Source: Bacillota bacterium (lineage in GTDB: Bacteria > Bacillota > Bacilli > Alicyclobacillales > Alicyclobacillaceae). From it: DNA of 44,452 nucleotides. The first letter of the stretch is position 1; the number at the start of each line of letters is the position of its first letter. Below are positions 32,089-39,789 of the stretch, one piece after another. The stretch lies in NCBI GenBank assembly GCA_027336365.1, contig DAHWFY010000005.1, forward strand, positions 1 to 44,452. The letters are read 5' to 3'. The notes beneath the pieces are model-generated. The model was not told where the DNA came from. It was given only the letters and a program-made list of their open reading frames with translations, and did not search any database. Position numbers and translations under genes: made by a program.

Positions 32089-32108
32089 ACCAATCTCACG
32101 GGACTGGT
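32089..32108 (-). promoter_or_regulatory. Candidate PyrR RNA-binding anti-antiterminator
   Basis: On minus: ACCAGTCCCGTGAGATTGGT. The loop AGTCCCGTGAGATT fits my recalled consensus ARUCCNGNGAGGYU with one mismatch; short closing stem ACCA/TGGT. Confidence 0.75.
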
Positions 32109-32185
32109 TTAAAGGCAGTAGATGAACCGACTTAACCATAGCAGTTCCCTTTTCCCTCGTCAAGTCATCGCTGCTCGGTTCGATT

Positions 32186-32268
32186 TTTGCTGAGAAAATA
32201 ACCGTCCGATTATTTTCATCGTAATTTTGTGTCTCATTTTGTGTCCCGTCAGAGGCATGTGGGTTGAG
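32186..32268 (-). repeat. Family-iii element copy C (diverged, with a ~13-nt internal duplication)
   Basis: On minus: CTCAACCCACATGCCTCTGACGGGACACAAAATGAGACACAAAATTACGATGAAAATAATCGGACGGTTATTTTCTCAGCAAA; aligns with copy A (CTAAGCCCCCATGCCCCTAACGGGGCACAATATGATGGTGAACATAGCCGGACGGTTATTTTCCCATCAAA). Confidence 0.65.
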
Positions 32269-32287
32269 TGATTTGACAAGGTTATGG

Positions 32288-33262
32288 TCACAAACGCAGT
32301 TCTTGCAGCAATCGCTCCATGTCGTCCGGCAAAGGAGCCGTGAAGTACAGTTCCTCTCCACCAACCGGATGGCGAAAACCCAACGTTGCAGCGTGTAAAG
32401 CCTGACCAACGATGCTCAAGGTGTGGCGAGGACCGTACACGGGGTCACCGGCCACGGGGTGCCCGCTGAAGGCCATATGAACTCGAATCTGATGAGTTCT
32501 CCCCGTCTCCAACTGCAAGTCTAGCCAAGTATAGGTCAGAAATCTCTCTATGACCGTAAAATGAGTGACGGCTGGTTTGCCTCGTTCCGTCACCGCCATT
32601 TTTTTTCGGTGGACCGGGTCCCGACCAATGGGCCCATCCACGGTCCCCAGGTCGTGCGAAACAACCCCGTGCACAATCGCCTGGTACCGACGTCGCACGG
32701 TATGTTCTCGAAACTGTTCTGCAAGACCATGATAAGCCTCATCTGTCTTAGCTAGAATCAGCAGACCCGAGGTATCTTTGTCAATGCGATGGACCACTCC
32801 AGGCCGCAATACACCCCCCAAAGGGGACAAGGAAACCCCTTGAAAGATGAGACCGTTGACCAAGGTACCACGGTCATGTCCAACGGCCGGATGAACCACC
32901 ACGCCACGGGGTTTGTTCACCACCACCACGTGTTCATCCTCATAGACCCTCTGGAAGGGGACCGGATCCCCCTGTAATTCCACCGGTTCTGGAGTTGGAA
33001 TCGACACCTCATAAGATTCTGCCGCCATCACTGGATCACTGGGATGTAGTTTAAGCCGATTGCCATTTACCAAGCCCTTCCGTATCCACTCTTGGACCTG
33101 GGTGCGTGACGCGTCCACCCCTTGTTCGGCGAGGGCATCGGTCAACCAGCGATCTAAACGAGTTCCCTGACTATTCGCATCTACACCCAGGTGAATACGC
33201 ACTCCAATCATCGTTTCACGTCCTTGGGCGGTCGTGCTTTGCGATGCCGATCTGTCCACCAA
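32288..33262 (-). CDS. rluD: RluA-family 23S rRNA pseudouridine synthase (RluD/YlyB-like)
   Basis: S4 domain, RPGVVHRIDKDTSGLLILAKTDEAY, LETGRTHQIRVHMAFSGHPVAGDPVYG. Confidence 0.93.
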   Translation of the reverse strand: MVDRSASQSTTAQGRETMIGVRIHLGVDANSQGTRLDRWLTDALAEQGVDASRTQVQEWIRKGLVNGNRLKLHPSDPVMAAESYEVSIPTPEPVELQGDPVPFQRVYEDEHVVVVNKPRGVVVHPAVGHDRGTLVNGLIFQGVSLSPLGGVLRPGVVHRIDKDTSGLLILAKTDEAYHGLAEQFREHTVRRRYQAIVHGVVSHDLGTVDGPIGRDPVHRKKMAVTERGKPAVTHFTVIERFLTYTWLDLQLETGRTHQIRVHMAFSGHPVAGDPVYGPRHTLSIVGQALHAATLGFRHPVGGEELYFTAPLPDDMERLLQELRL

Positions 33263-33678
33263 GAACCAATGAGAATAGCAATTACCCCCGCATCAATAGA
33301 TGCATCGGCCAAGTTAAACACGGGAAAGTGAATGGCCTGTACGTACACATAATCAACCACGCGGCCCGTTATGACACGGTCTGTCAGATTGCCCAATGCG
33401 CCACCCAAAACCAAACCCAATCCCATCCGAAACCAGGTATTCAGGTGCTTTGTGCGTTCGATGTAAAGGACTACTCCGATGACGGCCAAGGCCATTAGGA
33501 TCAAAAACCAACGGGCTCCTGGCAATATGCCCCAAGCAGCTCCTGGATTGCGAATGTAGTCAATCTCCAGTACCCCAGGAATTACGGGTATTGTCTGATT
33601 CAAAGCCATATGTGTGCGAACCAGCCACTTGATTCCTTGGTCTAACCCGTAAATCAGTACCGCCACCCAATAAACCAC
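33208..33678 (-). CDS. lspA: Lipoprotein signal peptidase II
   Basis: YIRNPGAAWGILPG, GGALGNLTDRVITGRVVDYVYV, FNLADASI. Confidence 0.94.
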   Translation of the reverse strand: MVYWVAVLIYGLDQGIKWLVRTHMALNQTIPVIPGVLEIDYIRNPGAAWGILPGARWFLILMALAVIGVVLYIERTKHLNTWFRMGLGLVLGGALGNLTDRVITGRVVDYVYVQAIHFPVFNLADASIDAGVIAILIGSWWTDRHRKARPPKDVKR

Positions 33679-33848
33679 ACTTCAATCTCCCTTCCAGCCG
33701 TTCTCTGCTCAGTCTACCACAAGCTTCCCGCGGTCCATAGAAATGCGCAGACAATGTACATTTCCCCGGCGAGTTGCCCAATGAGACAAAGCAAAGAACT
33801 GACGACAGAGCAGGAGTCTGGCGGTACACGGACATCGCAGCGTCATGA

Positions 33849-34466
33849 CTAGGGCAGTTGTCGCTTATACGCCTCGTTGGAAACCACGTCCATGGGGTCC
33901 ACAATGCCCTCATTGTCATCCATTTGCAGTCGCTCTCGATGACCTTGGGCATCCTCGTCATAGCCTGGTCTCTGATTAAACCGGGCAACTGCCTGCCAGG
34001 CATCTTCACCATCAAATTCCAGCGATTCTTGCCCGTCCGGGGAGGACCGCGCAAAAGCTGGTGCCAGGAACTCCTCTTCCACAGGACGACGCAAGTCCAC
34101 ATGGGTTTGCTCACTGAGTTGTTTGCATCGCACACATCGCGTGGTCAAAGGATTCGCTCGCAGCCTTTGCTCTGGAATTGGCGCTCCGCAGTCCTCGCAG
34201 ATACCGTAAGTGCCCACATCCATGGCCCGCAGAGCATGCTGCACCGCTGATAATTGCAACTCGTCCATGTGCCGTAGCCCTAAATCTTTTCCCCGTTCAA
34301 ACAGCTCATCGCCAATATCAGCCGGGTGATTATCGGCCAAAGACAGCTCTCCCAACGAATCTCGCATGGAATTGTTCAGCCCGTATCCATCTGTTGCCTC
34401 CAACCGCCGTGTGATCTCCTCGCGAATTCGCAGCACTTCTTTGCGATATAAGTCCCACTGCTCCAC
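33849..34466 (-). CDS. TraR/DksA-type zinc-finger protein (YlyA/YteA-like)
   Basis: DVGTYGICEDCGAPIPEQRLRANPLTTRCVRCKQ zinc motif with an N-terminal coiled-coil region. Confidence 0.88.
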   Translation of the reverse strand: MEQWDLYRKEVLRIREEITRRLEATDGYGLNNSMRDSLGELSLADNHPADIGDELFERGKDLGLRHMDELQLSAVQHALRAMDVGTYGICEDCGAPIPEQRLRANPLTTRCVRCKQLSEQTHVDLRRPVEEEFLAPAFARSSPDGQESLEFDGEDAWQAVARFNQRPGYDEDAQGHRERLQMDDNEGIVDPMDVVSNEAYKRQLP

Positions 34467-34522
34467 AAAAATCTCCCCTTTCCGGAATATAAACTTCCCA
34501 GTACCCGTCCAAAAGACTCATA

Positions 34523-34724
34523 GAGGTTGTCCGGAAAAGGGATAGAACTTCCCAGCGCATTCCTTCATCGTCATCCAAAATGCTCCTTCATCACGTACCG
34601 AAAACGTACGGCACGGGACTCACGTTTGTATAAACGCTCCCCACTGGGGAGCAGACCCTGTGCGCATTTTGGGCTGGCCTCCTCGCACTGCTTGGATCTA
34701 ACTTCACCCTTGTCCGGGTACGCA
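34523..34724 (+). mobile_element. MITE-like element copy 1 (~202 bp)
   Basis: Starts GAGGTTGTCCGGAAAAGGGATAGAAC and ends ...TTCACCCTTGTCCGGGTACGCA (inverted termini). Internal inverted pair around CCAAAATG/CATTTTGGGC and central GCTCCCCACTGGGGAGC. ACTCATA lies at both ends (34516-34522 and 34724-34730). Confidence 0.8.
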
Positions 34725-34836
34725 CTCATATTCTGCTTGTCAGTCGTGTTTCTTTCGGGGGTCTCCACTCGGGCATCGTCTTACATGAGGGATAGTGTCA
34801 CCCATCTGGGGCGGACAATACCTATGTGTGGTTTAC

Positions 34837-34906
34837 CTAACCAGTAAATGCAGTTGCGTGGATTTACATCCCTCGCTGGTGCCGCTAACAGCGGCATGGC
34901 GGTCTA
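34837..34906 (+). repeat. ~70-bp double-hairpin interspersed element, copy 2
   Basis: CTAACCAGTAAATGCAGTTGCGTGGATTTACATCCCTCGCTGGTGCCGCTAACAGCGGCATGGCGGTCTA. Confidence 0.9.
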
Positions 34907-34996
34907 TTGCTGATTGAAGTTCTCGAGCAACAATGCAGTTCTCAGGCAACAATGAGGCTTTCGGCAAACTGAGTTCAAAATTCTTTCAAGGATTTC

Positions 34997-35224
34997 TTGC
35001 AGCAACCAGTGTATGATGAAAAACAAACGAGGATTGGAGAAAAGTTCGTGCGCAGACAACAGTTTGTGGCCCTGTCATGGATACTCATGTGGATTGGCGC
35101 CATTGAAGTGGTAGCCAGCTTTCTGGGCCACTTCTGGTTCCAACTGCAATTTCAATTTACGTCGGTCTTTTTTCTCCTATTGCTGATTGGCTTAGCTATT
35201 TATTTGATAACTCGCATTGTCTAA
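34997..35224 (+). CDS. Small two-helix membrane protein of unknown function (TTG start)
   Basis: 75 aa with two hydrophobic stretches (FVALSWILMWIGAIEVVASFLGHFWF; FTSVFFLLLLIGLAIYLITRIV); AAGG upstream. Confidence 0.5.
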   Translation: MQQPVYDEKQTRIGEKFVRRQQFVALSWILMWIGAIEVVASFLGHFWFQLQFQFTSVFFLLLLIGLAIYLITRIV

Positions 35225-35227
35225 AAG

Positions 35228-35427
35228 GAGTTGTCTGAAAAGAGGTCAGAACTCTCCAGCGCATTTCCGCGTCGTCGCCCAAAATGTTCTCCCTCACGGT
35301 CCGAAAACGTACGGCACGAGGACTCACGCTGGTCTAAACGCTCTCCACTGAGGGTAGACCCAGTACACATTTTGGGCTAACCTCCTCGTACTGAGCGGGT
35401 CTGACCGGACCCCTTTCCGAACACGCA
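35228..35427 (+). mobile_element. MITE-like element copy 2 (~200 bp)
   Basis: Starts GAGTTGTCTGAAAAGAGGTCAGAAC and ends GGACCCCTTTCCGAACACGCA; flanked by CTAAAAG at 35221-35227 and 35428-35434; internal GCCCAAAATG/CATTTTGGGC. Confidence 0.85.
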
Positions 35428-35442
35428 CTAAAAGAAATACGT

Positions 35443-35494
35443 AACCGGAGTGCGATGTGCAGTTTTGAAAAACTCTGCACATCGCACTCCGGTT
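35443..35494 (-). terminator. Perfect 20-bp-stem hairpin downstream of divIVA, probable terminator
   Basis: AACCGGAGTGCGATGTGCAG (35443-35462) / CTGCACATCGCACTCCGGTT (35475-35494), 12-nt loop; on minus it is followed by the T-rich ACGTATTTCTTTTAG. Confidence 0.75.
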
Positions 35495-35539
35495 AATCCC
35501 CATCGAACCCACGAGACTAAGCTCACTTTGCAGACCGTT

Positions 35540-36082
35540 TCAGGAGCCATTCATTCCCTCACTCTTTCCTGCCTCTGCAAAAATACCGTTTGTGCCACTC
35601 TTCTTTTCCATGTCCTGACCGAACTCCTGCCAATCCCCCGATTCCAACATCTCCAGTTGTGCCTGAATGAGAGAACGAAAACGGGCTCGATAAATCGCAG
35701 CGTGTCTCTGCACTTCCTCGACTTCCATGGCGATTTTTCGCGACTTGTTCAGTGCCTCACTGACAATCCTATCCGCATTCTTCTCCGCTTCTTTGAGTAT
35801 CAACTGAGCCTCTTTGCGAGCGTTGTTTTTCACCTCCGTCGCCGTTTCTTGAGCCACAATGATGGACTTACTGAGACTCTCCTCGATATTGGTAAAGTGC
35901 TTCAGCTTTTCATTCACACTTTCAATCTGTTCTTCCAATTCTTTGTTTTGCCGAATTAAGGCCTCATAATCCTGGATAACTTGTTCCAGAAAGTCATCCA
36001 CTTGATCCTCATCATATCCTCGAAATGAACGTCCAAATTCCTTATTGTGAATATCAAGGGGTGACAACGGCATCCCCAACAC
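35540..36082 (-). CDS. divIVA: Cell-division protein DivIVA
   Basis: MPLSPLDIHNKEFGRSFRGYDEDQVDDFLEQVIQDYEALIRQNKELEEQI. Confidence 0.95.
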   Translation of the reverse strand: MLGMPLSPLDIHNKEFGRSFRGYDEDQVDDFLEQVIQDYEALIRQNKELEEQIESVNEKLKHFTNIEESLSKSIIVAQETATEVKNNARKEAQLILKEAEKNADRIVSEALNKSRKIAMEVEEVQRHAAIYRARFRSLIQAQLEMLESGDWQEFGQDMEKKSGTNGIFAEAGKSEGMNGS

Positions 36083-36188
36083 CTCCTAAGTTCGACAAAC
36101 CATACCGCGATATTTCGTGAATCGACAAAAATTCCCTAAATTGAATTCGACGTTTGGTCGATAATCTCCTGCTCAAACCCCGATTGAA

Positions 36189-36986
36189 TTAACCATCATC
36201 CGGTTCTAACCGCGCCAACAGCACCCCCACATTTACCCATTCCCGACCTTTTCGGGAAGTACCCGTTGCCTCTCGTACCAAAATTCGTCCAAATCCCCGG
36301 ACGGAAATCATGTCATTTTCCTGTACAATCTCATCCGGTTTTGTCCATTCTACAAAGTTGAGCTTCACTTTACCCTGTCTGACTGCGGTCTGAGATTGCT
36401 CCCTGGAGTAGTGGCAAACCTGAGCAAGAACCGCATCCAAGCGCAAAGACGCCACGTTCACCCGCTTCCATTCATACTCCGGCGGCAAAAACGCACCCCC
36501 TTTGGACAAACCCAAGAAAATCTCATGGCGTCCCACCTGTCGCCACTCGGTCATCAAAAAGGAGGTCAGTTCCTTGCATACTGCCACCAGAGCCCCTGAG
36601 GAGGAAACTTCGATATCACCCGTCTTCCGTCTGTCTACTCCCGTACCCAATAAAGCACCCAACACCGCACCGTGACTCAAGGTTCCCCTGTCTAATCGTT
36701 GCACCTGTAGAACATTTACCTCAAAGTCCGCTTCCTGTGGTTGCCAGTCGTCTGGCATAATGAGCCCCCGCTGCCGCTCTGCCCCCTCACCACCGCCAAA
36801 CCACGTCACCACCAGTCCGCTGTGACGGACAATGGCTTGCACCAAAAACCGCTCACGGGGATTTAAAAAATCTGTGCGGTACCACTGATGTCCACTGGCT
36901 ACCGTCTCGGTCCAGTCCATTATTCGTCGAATGAAACCCTGTTCTTCCCGACGCGCCCAGCCAAAATCCAAATGTGCATTGGTCAT
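36189..36986 (-). CDS. ylmH: S4-domain RNA-binding protein YlmH
   Basis: LASLRLDAVLAQVCHYSREQSQTAVRQGKVKLNFVEWTKPDEIVQENDMISVRGFGRI; located between divIVA and yggT. Confidence 0.9.
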   Translation of the reverse strand: MTNAHLDFGWARREEQGFIRRIMDWTETVASGHQWYRTDFLNPRERFLVQAIVRHSGLVVTWFGGGEGAERQRGLIMPDDWQPQEADFEVNVLQVQRLDRGTLSHGAVLGALLGTGVDRRKTGDIEVSSSGALVAVCKELTSFLMTEWRQVGRHEIFLGLSKGGAFLPPEYEWKRVNVASLRLDAVLAQVCHYSREQSQTAVRQGKVKLNFVEWTKPDEIVQENDMISVRGFGRILVREATGTSRKGREWVNVGVLLARLEPDDG

Positions 36987-37294
36987 GAATTAATCCTGAC
37001 GAGTAAATTCACCAACACAGCAAGCACACCCTGACGGATAAAGAAGTACGCGACAAGTGCTACGATGTAAGATAGATCCAGCATGATACCGCCCACTCGT
37101 AAAGGAGGAATGATGCGACGAAAAACCGCCAAATAAGGTTCGGTTAAGCGGTGTAACCAATGACCCACCTGTGTGGATTCCAGATCTGGAATCCAAGAGA
37201 TGATGGCAACCGCAATCAGTATGTACCCGTATAGCGCCAGAATAACTTCAATAATATTCAATAATACTGTGTACACGCCCACATCCGCCTTCAC
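36983..37294 (-). CDS. YggT family membrane protein (YlmG)
   Basis: Hydrophobic protein with duplicated YggT pattern (LYGYILIAVAIISWIP, RIIPPLRVGGIMLDLSYIVAL). Confidence 0.87.
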   Translation of the reverse strand: MKADVGVYTVLLNIIEVILALYGYILIAVAIISWIPDLESTQVGHWLHRLTEPYLAVFRRIIPPLRVGGIMLDLSYIVALVAYFFIRQGVLAVLVNLLVRINS

Positions 37295-37345
37295 ACAAGA
37301 TAAGTAGTTGCTGCCAACAAATCCCCAAAGTAAAGCATACCATCC

Positions 37346-38041
37346 TTATGACGACTCCGTACTGACCATCAAACGACGCCCGATACGAATCATAGTGGCG
37401 CCTTCCTCCACAGCGACAGAAAAATCCTCGGACATGCCCATGGACAGTTCTGTCAGTTGTGGATCTCCCAAATATTGTTGTAGCCGTTGCAACCATTGCG
37501 CCAGATCCCGAAATACGGGGCGCACCACACTAACATCCTCGCTGTGCGGAGCTATCGTCATTAATCCGCGTAAAACTACCCCTGGCAGTCCATGCACTCG
37601 TTCTGCAACTTCTACCAATTTCTCTTGCGGCAGACCAAATTTTTGCGCCTCGTCGGCGATGTTCACTTGCAACAGAAGCTGAATCTGTCTGCCTTGTTGG
37701 GCGCAGCGTCGACTGATCTCAGTCGCCAAGGCCACCGAATCCACCGAGTGAATCCAGGAAAACCGCCGCACCACATCTTTAACCTTGTTGGCTTGCAGAT
37801 GGCCGATAAAATGCCAAGTAAATTTTTCAGATTCTGCTGTTGAGAGCATTTCTCGAGCATGCTGCCAGCGATTCTCACCCAAGTCCGTAATTCCGGCCTC
37901 GGCCAGAGCCAGCAAAGTTTCCGGTCCCACCATCTTGGACACGCCAACGAGGTGTACCTGTCGAGGATCTCGACCCACTCTTTGACAGGCCCGCGCCACC
38001 TCGTTTCGAATCGATTGCAACCGCTCTTGATATCCAACCAT
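37346..38041 (-). CDS. YggS/YlmE family PLP-homeostasis protein
   Basis: LVGVSKMVGPETLLALAEAGITDLGENRWQ, WHFIGHLQANKVK, LSMGMSEDFSVAVEEGATMIRIGRRL. Confidence 0.94.
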   Translation of the reverse strand: MVGYQERLQSIRNEVARACQRVGRDPRQVHLVGVSKMVGPETLLALAEAGITDLGENRWQHAREMLSTAESEKFTWHFIGHLQANKVKDVVRRFSWIHSVDSVALATEISRRCAQQGRQIQLLLQVNIADEAQKFGLPQEKLVEVAERVHGLPGVVLRGLMTIAPHSEDVSVVRPVFRDLAQWLQRLQQYLGDPQLTELSMGMSEDFSVAVEEGATMIRIGRRLMVSTESS

Positions 38042-38100
38042 TCCTGCAACGACTCCCCACTTGCAAACCTAGGTGTCTGTCGAACAGCATTTGATAATAG

Positions 38101-38368
38101 AAGTTGCCCGGAAAGGGGTCAGAACTCCCCAGAGCTAGGCGTTATTGTCACCCAAAATGCTCCTTCATGGTCCGGAAACGTATGGCATGGGGGTCCCCAC
38201 CCGGTCTAAACTCTCCCCACTTGGGAGAGCAGCCCAGTGCGCATTTTGGGCTGACTTCCTCGTACTGCTTGAGTCTGACCTAACCAGTAAATACAGTTGC
38301 GTGGATTTACATTCCATGCTGATGCCGCTAACAGCGGCATGGCGGTCTAACCCCTTTCCGGACATGCA
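38101..38368 (+). mobile_element. MITE-like element copy 3, interrupted by the ~70-bp element
   Basis: Starts AAGTTGCCCGGAAAGGGGTCAGAAC and ends ACCCCTTTCCGGACATGCA; ~198 bp after subtracting the nested insert. Imperfect flanks TAATAG / TATTAG. Confidence 0.85.
38280..38349 (+). repeat. ~70-bp double-hairpin interspersed element, copy 3 (nested in MITE copy 3)
   Basis: CTAACCAGTAAATACAGTTGCGTGGATTTACATTCCATGCTGATGCCGCTAACAGCGGCATGGCGGTCTA. Confidence 0.92.
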
Positions 38369-38408
38369 CTATTAGTGAATTCCATAGCAGGACCGAAAAT
38401 CCTGCTTG

Positions 38409-39269
38409 TCAATCCTCTCTCACCAATCGTATGACGCTCACGAGGCGACCGGTTCGACCTGAAGACCGTCTGTAAGAAAAGAAATGATTGGGGTGACAGG
38501 CGGTGCACTGACCCACATCCTCAATCTGTTCTTCGGGAACGCCACAGTCCATCAAGTCAGAGCGAATGCAGGCCTGCAGACTAAGCAGAAAGTGTTCTGG
38601 TGTCCCAACAATCCGTCCACTGGGAATGAGGACGGAAGACCCGAACTCCTCTCTCACCTCATCAGCCACATCACTGCCTATTTCGTAGCAGCACTGGCGA
38701 ATGGATGGCCCTAGGTAGACATTGAGGTCGCTAGGCCTCGTGTCAAAGGACTGTTTCATAACAGACACCACCTCCCTGACAACGTGGCCGACCGTTCCCT
38801 TCCAACCAGAATGAGCGACTCCTACAGCCGCCCGGTGGGAGTCATAGAAGAGCACAGGAACGCAATCGGCCGCCAGAATGCCCAGTGTTAAACCAGGGAT
38901 ATTGGTCACCAGACCATCCGCTCCCGGTACGGAGTCTGCCGCAGTAAAAGCACCCCGTCCCCGGTCCTTGGCGGTGACCCGAACCACCTGTTGACCATGG
39001 ACCTGCTGAGCCATTACCCAGTCCTCCAAGTTTCCACCAAGCACTCGAGTACACCGCATACGGTTAACGGTCACCCTTGCCGGATCATCTTCAACGTGAA
39101 ACCCGGTATTCAGAGAATCCCAGGGTTTTTCGCTGACACCTCCGCTACGTCCAAAACAAGCGGCCCGCACCCGCCCATTTTGAGCCCATTTAGGGAACCA
39201 CAATTCCATCCCCCCCGGTCCCTCCCACCATGGTTCTGCCATTCTCTTCCCTCCCCATTCTAAAACCAT
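38409..39269 (-). CDS. pgeF: Peptidoglycan editing factor PgeF / YlmD laccase-domain protein; start may be internal (~39245)
   Basis: GILAADCVPVLFYDSHRAAVGVAHSGWKGTVGHV, LGPSIRQCCYEIG. Confidence 0.93.
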   Translation of the reverse strand: MVLEWGGKRMAEPWWEGPGGMELWFPKWAQNGRVRAACFGRSGGVSEKPWDSLNTGFHVEDDPARVTVNRMRCTRVLGGNLEDWVMAQQVHGQQVVRVTAKDRGRGAFTAADSVPGADGLVTNIPGLTLGILAADCVPVLFYDSHRAAVGVAHSGWKGTVGHVVREVVSVMKQSFDTRPSDLNVYLGPSIRQCCYEIGSDVADEVREEFGSSVLIPSGRIVGTPEHFLLSLQACIRSDLMDCGVPEEQIEDVGQCTACHPNHFFSYRRSSGRTGRLVSVIRLVRED

Positions 39270-39275
39270 CTTACC

Positions 39276-39345
39276 CTAATCAGTAAATACAATAACGTGG
39301 ATTTACATTCCCTGCTGGTGCCGCTATCAGCGGCATGACGGTCTA
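39276..39345 (+). repeat. ~70-bp double-hairpin interspersed element, copy 4
   Basis: CTAATCAGTAAATACAATAACGTGGATTTACATTCCCTGCTGGTGCCGCTATCAGCGGCATGACGGTCTA. Confidence 0.9.
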
Positions 39346-39370
39346 TTTTTATAAATTCATCCATTGCAAA

Positions 39371-39396
39371 AGAAAATCCCGCAGTTTTGCGGGATT
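39371..39396 (-). terminator. Rho-independent terminator downstream of ylmC
   Basis: On minus: AATCCCGCAAAACTGCGGGATTTTCTTTTG. Confidence 0.8.
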
Positions 39397-39410
39397 GGTA
39401 AAATTGCTTA

Positions 39411-39740
39411 TCAGTACCCTCCGGTTCCAGTCTTTCCCGAATGGGTGGGCAAGTAGTAACCCGTTTCTCGGTTAGAACGAAGGTCTACCAAAATCACATC
39501 TGATCCAATTTTCACGATTTGGTTCCACCCAATGACCCAATCCTGCCCCCCTCCTACCATGCCAAAAAAGCGACTTTGCCCAGGAATGATAATCGCCCGA
39601 ATCAGGCCGCTATCTGTATCAATCTCCAAATCACCAATGGAACCCAACCGTTTACCGTCACCAACATTAACCACGTCTTTTGCCTGCAGATCGGATATCC
39701 GCAATGTCAGGTTCCCGCCCTTCTCATCACGAATGCGCAC
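39411..39740 (-). CDS. PRC-barrel protein YlmC/YmxH family
   Basis: MRISDLQAKDVVNVGDGKRLGSIGDLEIDTDSGLIRAIIIPGQSRFFG, IGWNQIVKIGSDVILVDL. Confidence 0.9.
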   Translation of the reverse strand: MRIRDEKGGNLTLRISDLQAKDVVNVGDGKRLGSIGDLEIDTDSGLIRAIIIPGQSRFFGMVGGGQDWVIGWNQIVKIGSDVILVDLRSNRETGYYLPTHSGKTGTGGY

Positions 39741-39789
39741 CTCTATTCCATGATATGTTGAAACAACGAGAACTTGCCGTCTAATCTCA

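Noticed and set aside
34571-34768. ORFs inside MITE copies, e.g. 34571-34768 minus, 38165-38365 minus and 42566-42853 minus, with similar peptides (NSPELG...QNAPS)
   Set aside because: Similarity comes from the underlying MITE DNA; frames are inconsistent and no protein family is recognisable.
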